64,000 nt of DNA from Sulfuricurvum sp. PD_MW2. GTDB lineage: Bacteria; Campylobacterota; Campylobacteria; Campylobacterales; Sulfurimonadaceae. The translations under genes were made by a program, and so were the position numbers. The notes below the pieces were generated by a model. It saw nothing but the letters and a program-made list of their open reading frames with translations. It made no database searches and had not been told where the DNA came from. This document shows positions 34,749 to 44,178 of this stretch, one piece after another (within the stretch, counting starts at the first letter, position 1; every line of letters begins with the position of its first letter). The stretch lies in contig NZ_NSIU01000001.1 in NCBI RefSeq assembly GCF_002633015.1, positions 62,001 to 126,000 on the forward strand. Reading direction: 5' to 3'.

Positions 34749-36503
34749 TCAATTGCCGATGATGCTCATATGGTTGGGCGATTTTTTAGCGGTTTTTTTC
34801 TCCATCGCAAACGTTCGTTGTAAATGTTCGCCCGATTCTATCGTTGAATCTTTCCCCAGTTTAATCACCACCGCACTCACACCGAGAAGTTTAAATTCAC
34901 GGATATTTCCCTCTCGATCTTCTGAGACAATGCATCCGCGCTCACGATCAGAGAGCTCATAAAATGCCTGTACCGCATCGCTGAATGTCACAATCAGATT
35001 CTCAATCTCTTCGCATATTTTTTCAAACGGATGTTTTTCATCCACAACGGCTCCGACAAAAAAATCATCACCCCCGATGTGCCCTTTGAAATACTCCGGA
35101 GACAACACTTTGTGCATCAGCTCCGCAAACAGCAAGATCACCCGATCACCGTTGCGAAAGCCGTAACAATCGTTGTAGGGTTTGAAATGGTCAAAATCAA
35201 AATAGATCACTGCGGCATCGCTTTGACATGCTATCACATTCGCGATGTACTCGTTGATTCTAAAATTCCCCGGTAATCTTGTAAGAGGATTTTCATCCCG
35301 TGCACGGATGAGATTGCGCTCATGTACCACTTCGATCATCTCTCTGGCACTCAAATATCCGATATAACGGGAAGATTCAACAATCAATACCCCAGGAGCA
35401 TTTTCCGACAGCGAAAAGAGCTCGATCATCGTCTCAAGCGGCATCGTCAAATCAACAACCGGTATCGGCTCGATATAGGTCTCCAATGCAGAGAGATTGG
35501 ACGAGCGGTTTTGCGCCAATGAACGACCATACGGCGAGCATGCAATCGCTTTGAGATTGTGTTCATGGATAATACCTACTGGATGCATCGCATTGTCCAC
35601 GACGGGAACGAGATAACTCTCTTTTTCATTCAAGATATCCAGCAATGTCTCTATCGAATCACCCAACATGATCGATTTGAGCGATTCAAGCCGTTTCAAA
35701 ATAATCTTTTGATTGGTCGGAGAACGTCTCTCTTCTTTGAATGGCAATGTTTGGACAAGATAATGCTCCGCAATAAGGGTGCAATCCGTAGTCGGCCGCT
35801 GAACAAAATAGCCTTGAACCAGATGTGACCCGATCTCTTTGCATACAGCTAGCTCCCGCTCACTCTCAACTCCCTCGGCGACGACACGGCATCCCATCAA
35901 TGTTGCCAACTGTACCATATTGCGCGCCAGCAGTTTTTTTTTCGGATCGGTATCGATGGCGTTCAAAAAGAACCGATCTATTTTGAGGATATTCGGGGTG
36001 CAGTGATAGAGCAGCTTGTATCCCGATTGACCGATTCCGAAATCATCAATCGCAATACAAAATCCCTCATCACTATAGTGGTGCATCAAGCGTGTAAAAT
36101 GATCAATATTGAGAATCTCGTTATGTTCTGAGAGTTCAAAGACGATCGATTTTGGGTCAAGATCAAAACGGTTGAGAAGCCGATAGGTATTCCCTTTTGA
36201 AAAATCGGTCATCTCCAACACTCGGTTATCGAGGTTGTAAAAAAGTTTGAGATTTTTATATCCTTGGATCGTACAAAACTTCTCAAGCACTTTTTCGCGA
36301 AGCCGAATATCAAACGTGTAGAGGATATTCTCCTCATACAACCGATCGAAAAAAGCTGCAATTGATTCAAAACCGAGAGTTTCAGTACCGCGCAACAGTG
36401 CTTCGACACCAAATATTTTTCCGGAGTGGATATCTACAATCGGCTGAAACGCGATATCCAAGATAGTAAGGTAGTGATAATACAGGGGGTGCAAAGGTTC
36501 CAT
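34749..36503 (-). CDS. c-di-GMP protein with EAL, CBS-pair and GGDEF domains
   Basis: A 584-residue cytoplasmic protein. The EAL phosphodiesterase domain (about 10-245) keeps the catalytic set EALLRG, Glu in ELSEH, IDDFGIGQ and Glu in AEGVES. A pair of CBS-like modules follows (about 265-390) and may bind adenine nucleotides. The C-terminal GGDEF domain (about 405-560) has GGDDF in the active site, close to but not the usual GGDEF/GGEEF. Substitution and order suggest the EAL part is active and the other domains regulate, but this is inference. No membrane helix is present. Confidence 0.88.
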   Translation of the reverse strand: MEPLHPLYYHYLTILDIAFQPIVDIHSGKIFGVEALLRGTETLGFESIAAFFDRLYEENILYTFDIRLREKVLEKFCTIQGYKNLKLFYNLDNRVLEMTDFSKGNTYRLLNRFDLDPKSIVFELSEHNEILNIDHFTRLMHHYSDEGFCIAIDDFGIGQSGYKLLYHCTPNILKIDRFFLNAIDTDPKKKLLARNMVQLATLMGCRVVAEGVESERELAVCKEIGSHLVQGYFVQRPTTDCTLIAEHYLVQTLPFKEERRSPTNQKIILKRLESLKSIMLGDSIETLLDILNEKESYLVPVVDNAMHPVGIIHEHNLKAIACSPYGRSLAQNRSSNLSALETYIEPIPVVDLTMPLETMIELFSLSENAPGVLIVESSRYIGYLSAREMIEVVHERNLIRARDENPLTRLPGNFRINEYIANVIACQSDAAVIYFDFDHFKPYNDCYGFRNGDRVILLFAELMHKVLSPEYFKGHIGGDDFFVGAVVDEKHPFEKICEEIENLIVTFSDAVQAFYELSDRERGCIVSEDREGNIREFKLLGVSAVVIKLGKDSTIESGEHLQRTFAMEKKTAKKSPNHMSIIGN

Positions 36504-36538
36504 GAAAGAGAGTATAAAACTCCCTCATCACAAAAAGG

Positions 36539-37183
36539 TTACAGACCTATACGACGTAATGCGAGTGAACACATTGCCAAACCGAACGATCCGGTCACAG
36601 CGACGAAGCTCCCTTTTTCTTTGATGCGCGGAAGTTCGGAAGAGCAGATACAGCTAAAATCGCCTTTGAATTTTCGTTTACGGAGTTCATTACGGATTTT
36701 TGACGCAAACGGATCTCCCTCAGTTTTCCAGATCGAACGAACTTCAATTTTGGTCGGATCGAGGCGTTTGGCCGAACCGACCGAAGCAATAAGTTTGGGA
36801 TAACATTTTTGGATCAAAGCGAGTTTGGCACGCATATCATCAATCGCATCGAGAATCAGATCATAGGGCTCGAAATCAAATTCTTCAACCCATTCAGGGG
36901 TGATTTTATCCGCTATGGCGATTACTTCGGGATAATGGGTTTTGAGGGCTTCAACCTTCAGCTCCCCTTCGTGCTGTTCGGAATGCATTTGCCGATTTTG
37001 GTTGCTCGAATCATAGCGATCAAAATCGACAATCGTAATATGACGGACACCGCTGCGATAGAGACAATCCAAACAAAAGCTTCCTACCCCGCCGACACCC
37101 AAAAGCAAAATTTTTGCATTTTGAAGTCTATCAAACGCCTCTTCTCCAAAAACGAGTTTTGTACGAACGTGTCTCACAGCCAT
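36539..37183 (-). CDS. tcdA: tRNA threonylcarbamoyladenosine dehydratase (TcdA/CsdL)
   Basis: An E1-like enzyme of the ThiF fold that cyclises t6A in tRNA at the expense of ATP. The nucleotide-binding LLGVGGVGSFCLD and the segment SSNQNRQMHSE identify it, along with DAIDDMRAKL. It is 214 residues, a little shorter than E. coli TcdA. It overlaps surE by 10 bases. Confidence 0.86.
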   Translation of the reverse strand: MAVRHVRTKLVFGEEAFDRLQNAKILLLGVGGVGSFCLDCLYRSGVRHITIVDFDRYDSSNQNRQMHSEQHEGELKVEALKTHYPEVIAIADKITPEWVEEFDFEPYDLILDAIDDMRAKLALIQKCYPKLIASVGSAKRLDPTKIEVRSIWKTEGDPFASKIRNELRKRKFKGDFSCICSSELPRIKEKGSFVAVTGSFGLAMCSLALRRIGL

Positions 37184-37941
37184 TCTCTCAATTTCTGCAT
37201 CGATTTATAGGCGCTCATATCGAGTTTGATCGGGGTAAGAGAGACTTTTCCCGCCTCAATCGCCTCAAAATCACATCGCGATTTTCGATTTTCTCTGGGT
37301 TTGTATTCCAGCGGATGAAGCCCTAACCAGTAATACTCCATTCCGCGAGGGTTACGATGAAGATGGGCATCATTGGCATAATAACGATGCCCGGCATACG
37401 TAACCTCAAATTCTAGGTCATCAACCTCATAAGGGACATTGACATTTAAAAACTCCCGTTCGTTCAACGGAAAAGATCCGCTTAAAATTTTCTCTGCAAG
37501 TTGGCGGATGGCACGTTTTGCCAAAGCAAAATCACCGACGGGCTGTGTAAAATCCATCACCTGCGAGATAGCAATAGCGGGAACGTCATGCAGTACCGCT
37601 TCCATCGCCGCCGCCGCAGTTCCCGAATAGGTAATATCTTCTCCCATATTGGAGCCTTTATTGATCCCGCTGATCAGCAAATCGGGTTTAGATTCCTCAA
37701 ACATCGAATGAAGCGCCAAATAGACACAATCGCTTGGCGTCCCGTCATCAAGTTTATAAAAATCATCTCCGACTCCGATAAAACTGAGCGGTCGCGTCAA
37801 TGTCAAGGAATGCCCGCATGCCGATTTTTCAGTCGATGGGGCTACCACGGTAATCTGTCCCAGCCCTTCCAGCGCTTCGACCAGTGCCAAAAGTCCAGCC
37901 GATTCGTATCCGTCATCATTGGTAATCAAAATTTTTTTCAT
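37174..37941 (-). CDS. surE: 5'/3'-nucleotidase SurE
   Basis: A metal-dependent nucleoside monophosphatase linked to stationary-phase survival. The metal-binding start ITNDDGYESAGLLAL and the segment SGINKGSNMGEDITYSGT identify it; the length (255) is usual. Its start directly abuts the stop of the histidine kinase gene, so it is likely in the same transcript. Confidence 0.95.
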   Translation of the reverse strand: MKKILITNDDGYESAGLLALVEALEGLGQITVVAPSTEKSACGHSLTLTRPLSFIGVGDDFYKLDDGTPSDCVYLALHSMFEESKPDLLISGINKGSNMGEDITYSGTAAAAMEAVLHDVPAIAISQVMDFTQPVGDFALAKRAIRQLAEKILSGSFPLNEREFLNVNVPYEVDDLEFEVTYAGHRYYANDAHLHRNPRGMEYYWLGLHPLEYKPRENRKSRCDFEAIEAGKVSLTPIKLDMSAYKSMQKLREWL

Positions 37942-39240
37942 CTATTTCCTTTTGGTTTTTACTGGTACACAGATAAAACAATTTTTACTCTCTCTGCGCT
38001 CATATGCCAATACATAATCATGCTCTTTTAAAATTGCATCGACAATGTAAAGTCCCAACCCAAAACTGTCTTTGGTCGGATGCTCTTTGGTAAAAGGTTC
38101 GATATAGTAGCTTAATGGTTCTTTCAATGCTTCACCCTCATTGGCAAAGATGATTTCCCCCTCTTCCATCAAAATTTCCATCTTTTTTTCAGGAGAATAT
38201 TTAATCGCATTGTCGATCAAATTTTTGATAGCAGTAACAAACAAACGATAATCGACTTCGATTTTAATCGTCGGATCGATAGAACGTTCTACCGCATCGT
38301 ATTCGACCATAGCCATATCGATTGCACCGTCGATGATATCAATCAGTCGATACTCTTTTTTTTCGTGGTATTGATTTCCGGAGGTGATCTCTTCGATTAG
38401 TGCAAATTCACCGATCAGTGACTCCAATCTCTCGAAAATCCCCTCAAATCGTCCGCGTTGTTTTTCATCACTCAGCATCGTAGCGACAATACGCCCTTTG
38501 GCGATGGGCGTTTTAAGCTCATGCATAATGTTGCGTAAAAAGAGGGTGCGCGATTCAATCAAGGAACGGATTTTATTTTGCGTCGACTCCAATTCATTAG
38601 CTATCAAAGCAATCTCATCACTGCCGTCAATCCCAAATCGTACCCCCATGTCCCCTTCCCCGAAACGGGCGATCTGTTTACGGAGCCGGCGGAGCGGGTG
38701 CAACCGGTAAATGATCAATACAAATGCAATGCTCAATACACTGATCAGCGTTATGTATGCCGACATCAAATTAACCGGATGGTACGGAGCAAGCGCCCGA
38801 TCAATCAAAAGAACATTATGACGTGACGATTCAACCCAAAAGTAAATGTTATCTTGGTATTCAATCATTGAGGTAACAATCTGTTGCTGAGGATGCATCT
38901 CAAACGATGCGTCGGAGAGCGAATATTGCCCGGCTACCTCTTCCGCACTCGCATCGCTTTTTAACACTTTCCCTTGTCGGATGATCGCTGTATATGAAGC
39001 TTCATGATTGATCTCTTCGAGATCATAAAACGCCAAATTTGCCTCAAAAATAGGTTGAGAAATCTGTTTATTGATGTAGGAGTGATAAATCTGACTGATA
39101 AGTGCATGTTTGGAAAAAATGCTGTCGATATGTTTTGCACGATTGTTTTCATAGAGCTGATAGAACGTAAAACTTACACTTGCCACCGACACGACAAGTG
39201 CAAACATGACGGTTGCTAAAACGGCGTTATTCTTTACCAT
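37942..39240 (-). CDS. sensor histidine kinase (ArsS-like)
   Basis: A membrane kinase of 432 residues: helix (about 7-28), periplasmic sensor (about 29-150), second helix (about 155-178), HAMP (about 180-235), dimerisation domain with the phospho-His in MHELKTPIAKGR, and a catalytic domain with NLIDNAIKYSP and FGLGLYIVDA. The sequence resembles the acid-sensing ArsS family found in this phylum, but the signal is not known here. It pairs with the response regulator gene that ends exactly where this one starts. Confidence 0.85.
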   Translation of the reverse strand: MVKNNAVLATVMFALVVSVASVSFTFYQLYENNRAKHIDSIFSKHALISQIYHSYINKQISQPIFEANLAFYDLEEINHEASYTAIIRQGKVLKSDASAEEVAGQYSLSDASFEMHPQQQIVTSMIEYQDNIYFWVESSRHNVLLIDRALAPYHPVNLMSAYITLISVLSIAFVLIIYRLHPLRRLRKQIARFGEGDMGVRFGIDGSDEIALIANELESTQNKIRSLIESRTLFLRNIMHELKTPIAKGRIVATMLSDEKQRGRFEGIFERLESLIGEFALIEEITSGNQYHEKKEYRLIDIIDGAIDMAMVEYDAVERSIDPTIKIEVDYRLFVTAIKNLIDNAIKYSPEKKMEILMEEGEIIFANEGEALKEPLSYYIEPFTKEHPTKDSFGLGLYIVDAILKEHDYVLAYERRESKNCFICVPVKTKRK

Positions 39241-39903
39241 TTATTTGAGCAATTTATACCCGATGCCTCGGATCGATTCGATCAGCGCTTTATCGCCGAG
39301 TTTATTACGAATCCGTCCCATCATGACATCGATACTTTTGTTAGATGAATCTTCATTGATCGCGGCAACATTGTGAATCAGATCTTCGCGCGAAACGACC
39401 ATCCCCTGTTTTTTGATCATATGGGCCAAAATGCCGTATTCAGCGTTCGTTAGCTCTAAAGGGCGATTTTTATAGCTGATTTGCATCGCCGATTCATTGA
39501 GTTTAAAATCACAGGCACTCTCGGAAGCGGCAGCTGACGCCGCATCGTATCGACGAAGCACCGAATGGATCCGTGATACGAGCTCTCGCGGATCATAAGG
39601 TTTAGGGAGGTAATCATCGGCTCCGAGTTCGAGCGCATTGATTTTATCGGTGACATCCGATCTGGCTGAAGAGATAATGATGGGGATGTTTTGACGTGCA
39701 CGAATCGCTTCGCATACCTCCAGCCCATCCATCCCCGGCAATGTCAGATCCAAAATGACCGCATCAAACGGTTCCAATTTGAGGATACTGAGTGCTTTGA
39801 ACGGATCGTCTTCCGTCGTCACTTTAAATTCGTACTGTTCTAAAAATTCGGTGAGGATCTCGGCAAGCTCTAGATCATCTTCAATCATTAATATTTTATT
39901 CAT
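39241..39903 (-). CDS. OmpR-family response regulator
   Basis: A 220-residue DNA-binding regulator. The receiver (about 1-120) has MIEDD, the phosphorylatable Asp in AVILDLTLPGMDG, and LPKPYDPRELVSRI. The winged helix (about 130-218) has the typical LIHNVAAINEDSSNKSIDV segment. It is the partner of the sensor kinase downstream. The promoter suggests a leaderless mRNA: TACAAT ends six bases before the ATG. Confidence 0.92.
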   Translation of the reverse strand: MNKILMIEDDLELAEILTEFLEQYEFKVTTEDDPFKALSILKLEPFDAVILDLTLPGMDGLEVCEAIRARQNIPIIISSARSDVTDKINALELGADDYLPKPYDPRELVSRIHSVLRRYDAASAAASESACDFKLNESAMQISYKNRPLELTNAEYGILAHMIKKQGMVVSREDLIHNVAAINEDSSNKSIDVMMGRIRNKLGDKALIESIRGIGYKLLK

Positions 39904-39909
39904 GGCATC

Positions 39910-39915
39910 ATTGTA
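39910..39915 (-). promoter_or_regulatory. -10 box placing the response-regulator start at its own ATG
   Basis: TACAAT on the minus strand ends six bases before the ATG of the response regulator. The six bases between (GATGCC) hold no ribosome-binding site. It lies in the 34-base gap after feoB. Confidence 0.5.
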
Positions 39916-39937
39916 ACGAAGTGTAGTTAATGATTTC

Positions 39938-42049
39938 CTAACTCATCCACAGCACTGCATGATAGGCGACAAATGCCAACGTATACGCTACGATAGAGGT
40001 AAAGACAAATAAATACGCGAAATATTTGATCCCTCCCGCTTCACGGGTAAAGACAACCGATGCGGCCAGACACGGCAAGTAGGTCATAATTACCATCACA
40101 AACGCCACCGCCGAAGCAAACGGAATTTGCGAGCTGATCGTGCTGATTAGGGAGCGATCTTCTTCCGTAGCGTCGCTTCCAAGAGAATACAATACTCCCA
40201 TCGTGGATACAACAACCTCTTTCGCAGCCAATCCGGTTTGCAATGCTACCGCCATTTTCCAATCAAATCCCAAAGGTGCGAATACCGGTTCGATCGCATG
40301 CCCTACATTCCCCAAAAAGCTTTGAGACAACTGTTCTTCTGCCAACTGATTTTCAAGACTTTTTTTCTCTTCTTCGGATACTGCGGCTTCTATTTTTGAT
40401 GCATACACCTCATCCAAAGCCGGATTTTTCGGGTAGGTACTCAAAAACCAGATCAACAGTGACGCGGCCGCAATGAATGTTCCCGCTTTTTTGAGGTACA
40501 TCATCGTCTTCGTTACAACGGTATGCCAAATCAATTTGACGGATGGGAGGCGATATTTCGGCATCTCCATAACAAATGGCTCATCCGAACCTTTGAACGC
40601 CGTCATTTTAAGTACTTTTGCCGCTACCAGACCGATCATCGCACCCAAGATATAGATACCGAACAATACGTTCCCCGCCATCTCCGGACCAAAAAATGCC
40701 CCGGTAAAGAGGACATAAACCGGCAAACGCGCACCGCAGCTCATAAATCCGATAACAAACAAGGTCAAAAGGCGATCACGGTCATTTTTCAGGATCCGTG
40801 CCGACATATACGCGGGGATTGAACACCCGAAACCTGAGACCAATGGAATAAACGATTGACCGTGAAGCCCAAATTTATGGAAGAATCCATCGAGGAGAAA
40901 AGCAACCCGTGACATATATCCCGTTGACTCGAGCAATGCGATCCCCACAAACAAAATCACAATGTTCGGAACAAAAAGGACAACCGCACCGACACCGCTG
41001 ATGACACCATCTACGACAAGAGAGCGGATCTCTTCATTCGCAATCGTTGAACCGACCAACGTACCGAACCATCCGAAAAACGCATCGATCCAATCCATCG
41101 GAATCGATCCAATTTCAAAGGTTAACTGAAACAACCCCCACATAAAGAACAAAAAGATAGGGATCCCCGCAATCGGGTGGATCAAAACACTGTCAATCTT
41201 TTCAGTCGTTGTCTTCACTTGCCGTATTTTCGGCTTCACTTTAACCGCTTCTGCGATAATTCCGCGATTGTAAGAAAGATACTCCTCCGCCAATGCCTCT
41301 TTCATGTCATCGGTATCGTGATGAAGCAAGACATGACGATCCGCCTCTATCAACATCGGCTGCAGCTCTGTCCAAATCGGATTGTCATGCAACGTGCGAT
41401 ACGTTTTTTTCTCTTTTTGCAACAAATTGATTGCAATATTACGGTTACTGATCGATGCTTTGAATTTATGCCGATCCAAATATTCGGCGATTTGTTTCAG
41501 CTCTTCTTCTACCGCTTCGCTAAATACCAGTTTTTGCTCTTGCAACGGTGTCTCATGTGCCTCAATCACCGATTTCATCAGTTCATTCAATCCCGTTTTT
41601 GCAGCTGCAGAAACACGAACACACGGAATGCCTAAAAGCTGAGTGAGATAGGGTGCGTTAATCTCTATCCCCTCTTTATCGGCCTCATCCGACATGTTCA
41701 GAGCAATCACCATTTTTTTGCTCATCGTCATCAATTCAGCCGTTAACTGAAGATTTTTCTCCATATTAGTGGAATCGAGGACATTGATAATCAAATCGTA
41801 CGTTTCATTGCACAAATAATCGTGCGTAACTCTCTCTTCGATAGAATAGTCTGTAAACGCATAGGTTCCGGGTAAATCAACGACACTGAATTCATATCCC
41901 TCATGATCAAAGGTAACAACCGTTTTTTCAACCGTCACCCCTGTAAAGTTTCCAACATGAAGACGCGCATTGCCGATCGAATTGATCAGCATGCTCTTCC
42001 CGACGTTTGGCTGCCCGACCAGTGCAACCGTTATTTTTTTAGTGGACAT
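39938..42049 (-). CDS. feoB: ferrous iron transporter FeoB
   Basis: The inner-membrane Fe(II) uptake pump. The N-terminal G domain has GQPNVGKSML, a DLPGTYAF and NMSDEA; a helical spacer follows to about 270. The membrane part has the two Gate motifs, with GFGCSIPAYMSAR around residue 410. It is 703 residues, the usual length for this phylum. It overlaps feoA by 11 bases and belongs to the porin-feoA-feoB operon. Confidence 0.95.
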   Translation of the reverse strand: MSTKKITVALVGQPNVGKSMLINSIGNARLHVGNFTGVTVEKTVVTFDHEGYEFSVVDLPGTYAFTDYSIEERVTHDYLCNETYDLIINVLDSTNMEKNLQLTAELMTMSKKMVIALNMSDEADKEGIEINAPYLTQLLGIPCVRVSAAAKTGLNELMKSVIEAHETPLQEQKLVFSEAVEEELKQIAEYLDRHKFKASISNRNIAINLLQKEKKTYRTLHDNPIWTELQPMLIEADRHVLLHHDTDDMKEALAEEYLSYNRGIIAEAVKVKPKIRQVKTTTEKIDSVLIHPIAGIPIFLFFMWGLFQLTFEIGSIPMDWIDAFFGWFGTLVGSTIANEEIRSLVVDGVISGVGAVVLFVPNIVILFVGIALLESTGYMSRVAFLLDGFFHKFGLHGQSFIPLVSGFGCSIPAYMSARILKNDRDRLLTLFVIGFMSCGARLPVYVLFTGAFFGPEMAGNVLFGIYILGAMIGLVAAKVLKMTAFKGSDEPFVMEMPKYRLPSVKLIWHTVVTKTMMYLKKAGTFIAAASLLIWFLSTYPKNPALDEVYASKIEAAVSEEEKKSLENQLAEEQLSQSFLGNVGHAIEPVFAPLGFDWKMAVALQTGLAAKEVVVSTMGVLYSLGSDATEEDRSLISTISSQIPFASAVAFVMVIMTYLPCLAASVVFTREAGGIKYFAYLFVFTSIVAYTLAFVAYHAVLWMS

Positions 42050-42278
42050 TTGTTACCTCTATTAATTCAGCTTCTTCTCTGCGCAATGCGATATTGACAC
42101 TGCCGATTTTTATTTCAAACGTACTTTTGGTAAGACCGCACTCGAGCATCATAATCTCTGCTCCTTTCATCAATCCGAATGAAATCAGACGCTGTTTGAG
42201 CGCACCGGCCGCATTGATTTTCGCTACAGTCGCCCTTCCCCCTTTGGTACAAGCACTGAGGAGTGTCATCGTTTTCAT
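42039..42278 (-). CDS. feoA: ferrous iron transport protein FeoA
   Basis: A 79-residue SH3-like protein needed for FeoB function, with ALKQRLISFGLMKGAEI and the ending LRREEAELIEV typical of the family. It lies 9 bases after the porin gene and overlaps feoB. Confidence 0.92.
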   Translation of the reverse strand: MKTMTLLSACTKGGRATVAKINAAGALKQRLISFGLMKGAEIMMLECGLTKSTFEIKIGSVNIALRREEAELIEVTNVH

Positions 42279-42287
42279 CTACTATCC

Positions 42288-43490
42288 TTAAAAGTTGTAA
42301 CTTAGACGCAAGAAAAGACGATCATATCCACCGTCGTAATCGCTTGAGCCATTGTTTAATGTATTTTTATTATTATCATTGATCATAGCATAACTCATCT
42401 GCGCTGAGAGTGCATCATTGATCTGATACGCGACAATAAAATCGCTCTCTTTGACATTCCAGTTCATCGGAGTACTTTTAAAATTTCCATACATCGCACC
42501 CAGTGTTAGGCCTTCGATACCCATCTCACTCATGTCGATCTGCGCATTGAGCTGATATGCGCGGGCATCTTCCATACTATCGATGGTCATCTCTTCCATG
42601 GATGTAAAATAAGGGCCTCCGCCAAAACCGTTGATCACTTTTTTCCCATTAGGGTTCGTTGTCATATTGTATGCGACTCCGATACTCAACAGTCCAAGGG
42701 TCGTTTTTGCACCGATGCCGTATACGTTCCCCTCAATATTGCTGTTTTGCTCTTCACTAAAATAGCAAAACTGTGTCGAAAACTCGATTTGGAGTGTTTT
42801 ATCGATCGCGGCCGTATAGACGCCGTCTGCATAAATCGCATTTGTAATATTATCAATTTTATAATACCACGCTTGAACCGCCAGGTTCTCAACGCTTTCG
42901 TTCACGACGCCAAAGAGTGCCGTTCCATGGCTATCCACACCATCAAGGCGTTTAAATTCGGAGATGTCATTGCCTGAATCGTATCCTGCAAACCGTTTCA
43001 CGTATCCGCCGATGAGAGTATTTTTTTCAAATCCCGTATAGGTTGCCATGAGGGCTTCAAACGTATTAGGGTGCATTCGGACATCATCCGTATCGGCAAG
43101 CGGTGTATCGATTTGCTGACGCCCGATGCGTACACTAAAATCATTCGCACTATAATCGATATAGGCTTCACCCAAATACGCATACGACCCAGCATTATTC
43201 GCAAACAAATCGTTATTTGCTTTACCCTCACTCACATCACCCGTGGCAAAAGCAATCTTTTGACTAATATAGAGTGCCGCCCCTACTTTGAGATCGTTCC
43301 AGCTTCCTGTCTCATATTTCAACTGACCGCCCAATGATGTTCCGTACGTATCGGTATCGACTGCATTGTTTTGTCCGATGTAGGCTGCACGAAGTTCTCC
43401 GCTTACCTTCCCTGCACTCAATGCATCTTCGATACTTGCTCCACTCAATACGCTGAGCGCTATGATACTTATACCTATTGCTTTTTTCAT
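42288..43490 (-). CDS. outer membrane porin (OprD/major porin-like)
   Basis: A 400-residue beta-barrel protein with a Sec signal peptide (about 1-19), then alternating strands and a terminal Phe (LRLSYNF), the outer-membrane insertion signal. The organisation, with SGELRAAYIG just after the signal, matches porins of this phylum that resemble the OprD group. It is the first gene of the porin-feoA-feoB operon, behind two Fur-box-like sites, so it may let ferrous iron or an iron chelate across the outer membrane. That role is inference. Confidence 0.8.
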   Translation of the reverse strand: MKKAIGISIIALSVLSGASIEDALSAGKVSGELRAAYIGQNNAVDTDTYGTSLGGQLKYETGSWNDLKVGAALYISQKIAFATGDVSEGKANNDLFANNAGSYAYLGEAYIDYSANDFSVRIGRQQIDTPLADTDDVRMHPNTFEALMATYTGFEKNTLIGGYVKRFAGYDSGNDISEFKRLDGVDSHGTALFGVVNESVENLAVQAWYYKIDNITNAIYADGVYTAAIDKTLQIEFSTQFCYFSEEQNSNIEGNVYGIGAKTTLGLLSIGVAYNMTTNPNGKKVINGFGGGPYFTSMEEMTIDSMEDARAYQLNAQIDMSEMGIEGLTLGAMYGNFKSTPMNWNVKESDFIVAYQINDALSAQMSYAMINDNNKNTLNNGSSDYDGGYDRLFLRLSYNF

Positions 43491-43511
43491 GGTCTTTCCC
43501 TTGAGTTACTG

Positions 43512-43530
43512 CAGAATGATATTCGTTATC
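43512..43530. promoter_or_regulatory. Fur-box-like site 1 at the porin-feoAB promoter
   Basis: Matches the 19-base Fur consensus (GATAATGATAATCATTATC) at 15 positions. It lies downstream of the -10 box of the porin gene, over the expected transcription start. Confidence 0.65.
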
Positions 43531-43532
43531 AA

Positions 43533-43538
43533 CTTATA
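43533..43538 (-). promoter_or_regulatory. putative -10 box of the porin-feoA-feoB operon
   Basis: TATAAG on the minus strand, with TGG before it (partial extended -10), lies between the two Fur-like sites. Confidence 0.5.
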
Positions 43539-43546
43539 CCATCCTT

Positions 43547-43565
43547 AATAATGATAACTCTTTTC
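43547..43565. promoter_or_regulatory. Fur-box-like site 2 at the porin-feoAB promoter
   Basis: Matches the Fur consensus at 14 of 19 positions, with the core TAATGATAA intact. It covers the -35 region of the porin promoter and lies next to the pssA promoter. Confidence 0.6.
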
Positions 43566-43567
43566 AA

Positions 43568-43597
43568 TTAGACCATTTTCTCTGCTTTAGCTATAAT
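43568..43597 (+). promoter_or_regulatory. putative pssA promoter
   Basis: TTAGAC (43568-43573) and TATAAT (43592-43597) are 18 bases apart, 32 bases before pssA. The start of this promoter lies just beside the second Fur-like site. Confidence 0.5.
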
Positions 43598-43629
43598 TTC
43601 AAATCAAATAATACACCACTAGGACTTTT

Positions 43630-44178
43630 ATGCAATTTCTCTGGCGTTCTACCAGTCATTTCAACCTTGCCAATCTCATCACGATGGCCAACATCACCTG
43701 CGGACTTCTTGCTACCTACTTCATTACCCAAGATAAATTCGTCATTGCCGTCGTCCTCGCATGGATGGGAGGGGCATTTGACATTTTTGACGGTAAAGTG
43801 GCTCGTAAATACGGTCTTTCAAATGAATTCGGCATTCAGCTTGATTCATTCGCCGATTTTCTCAGCTTTGTCCTCGTACCGACGTTTTTCATTTTCCAAG
43901 GGGTCTACACAGATCTTTCGGGAATCCCTCTCATCATCGCATCGATAGCGTCCATTTATTATGTCATCAGCGGTTTACGCCGTCTTATTCAATTCAATAT
44001 CAATGCAGATGCAGGAGAGGTAGCAAAATATTTTGTCGGTGTTCCAACCCCGCTAGGGGCTATTTTGCTCTGGCTTGTATGGTTGGGGTCAGGATTTATC
44101 GGATGGATAGGAGTTTTGGTGCTGATGATACTCATCGGCGCACTGCTCAATTCAAAAGTGAAAATTCCTCACCTTTAA
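43630..44178 (+). CDS. pssA: CDP-diacylglycerol-serine O-phosphatidyltransferase
   Basis: Makes phosphatidylserine, precursor of phosphatidylethanolamine. The CDP-alcohol transferase motif DG-x2-AR-x8-G-x3-D-x3-D is complete (DGKVARK ... GIQLDSFAD). About five or six membrane helices follow. At 182 residues it is short for the membrane-type enzyme, but in line with short PssA forms. Its last four bases overlap rmuC. The PgsA family is the alternative. Confidence 0.82.
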   Translation: MQFLWRSTSHFNLANLITMANITCGLLATYFITQDKFVIAVVLAWMGGAFDIFDGKVARKYGLSNEFGIQLDSFADFLSFVLVPTFFIFQGVYTDLSGIPLIIASIASIYYVISGLRRLIQFNINADAGEVAKYFVGVPTPLGAILLWLVWLGSGFIGWIGVLVLMILIGALLNSKVKIPHL

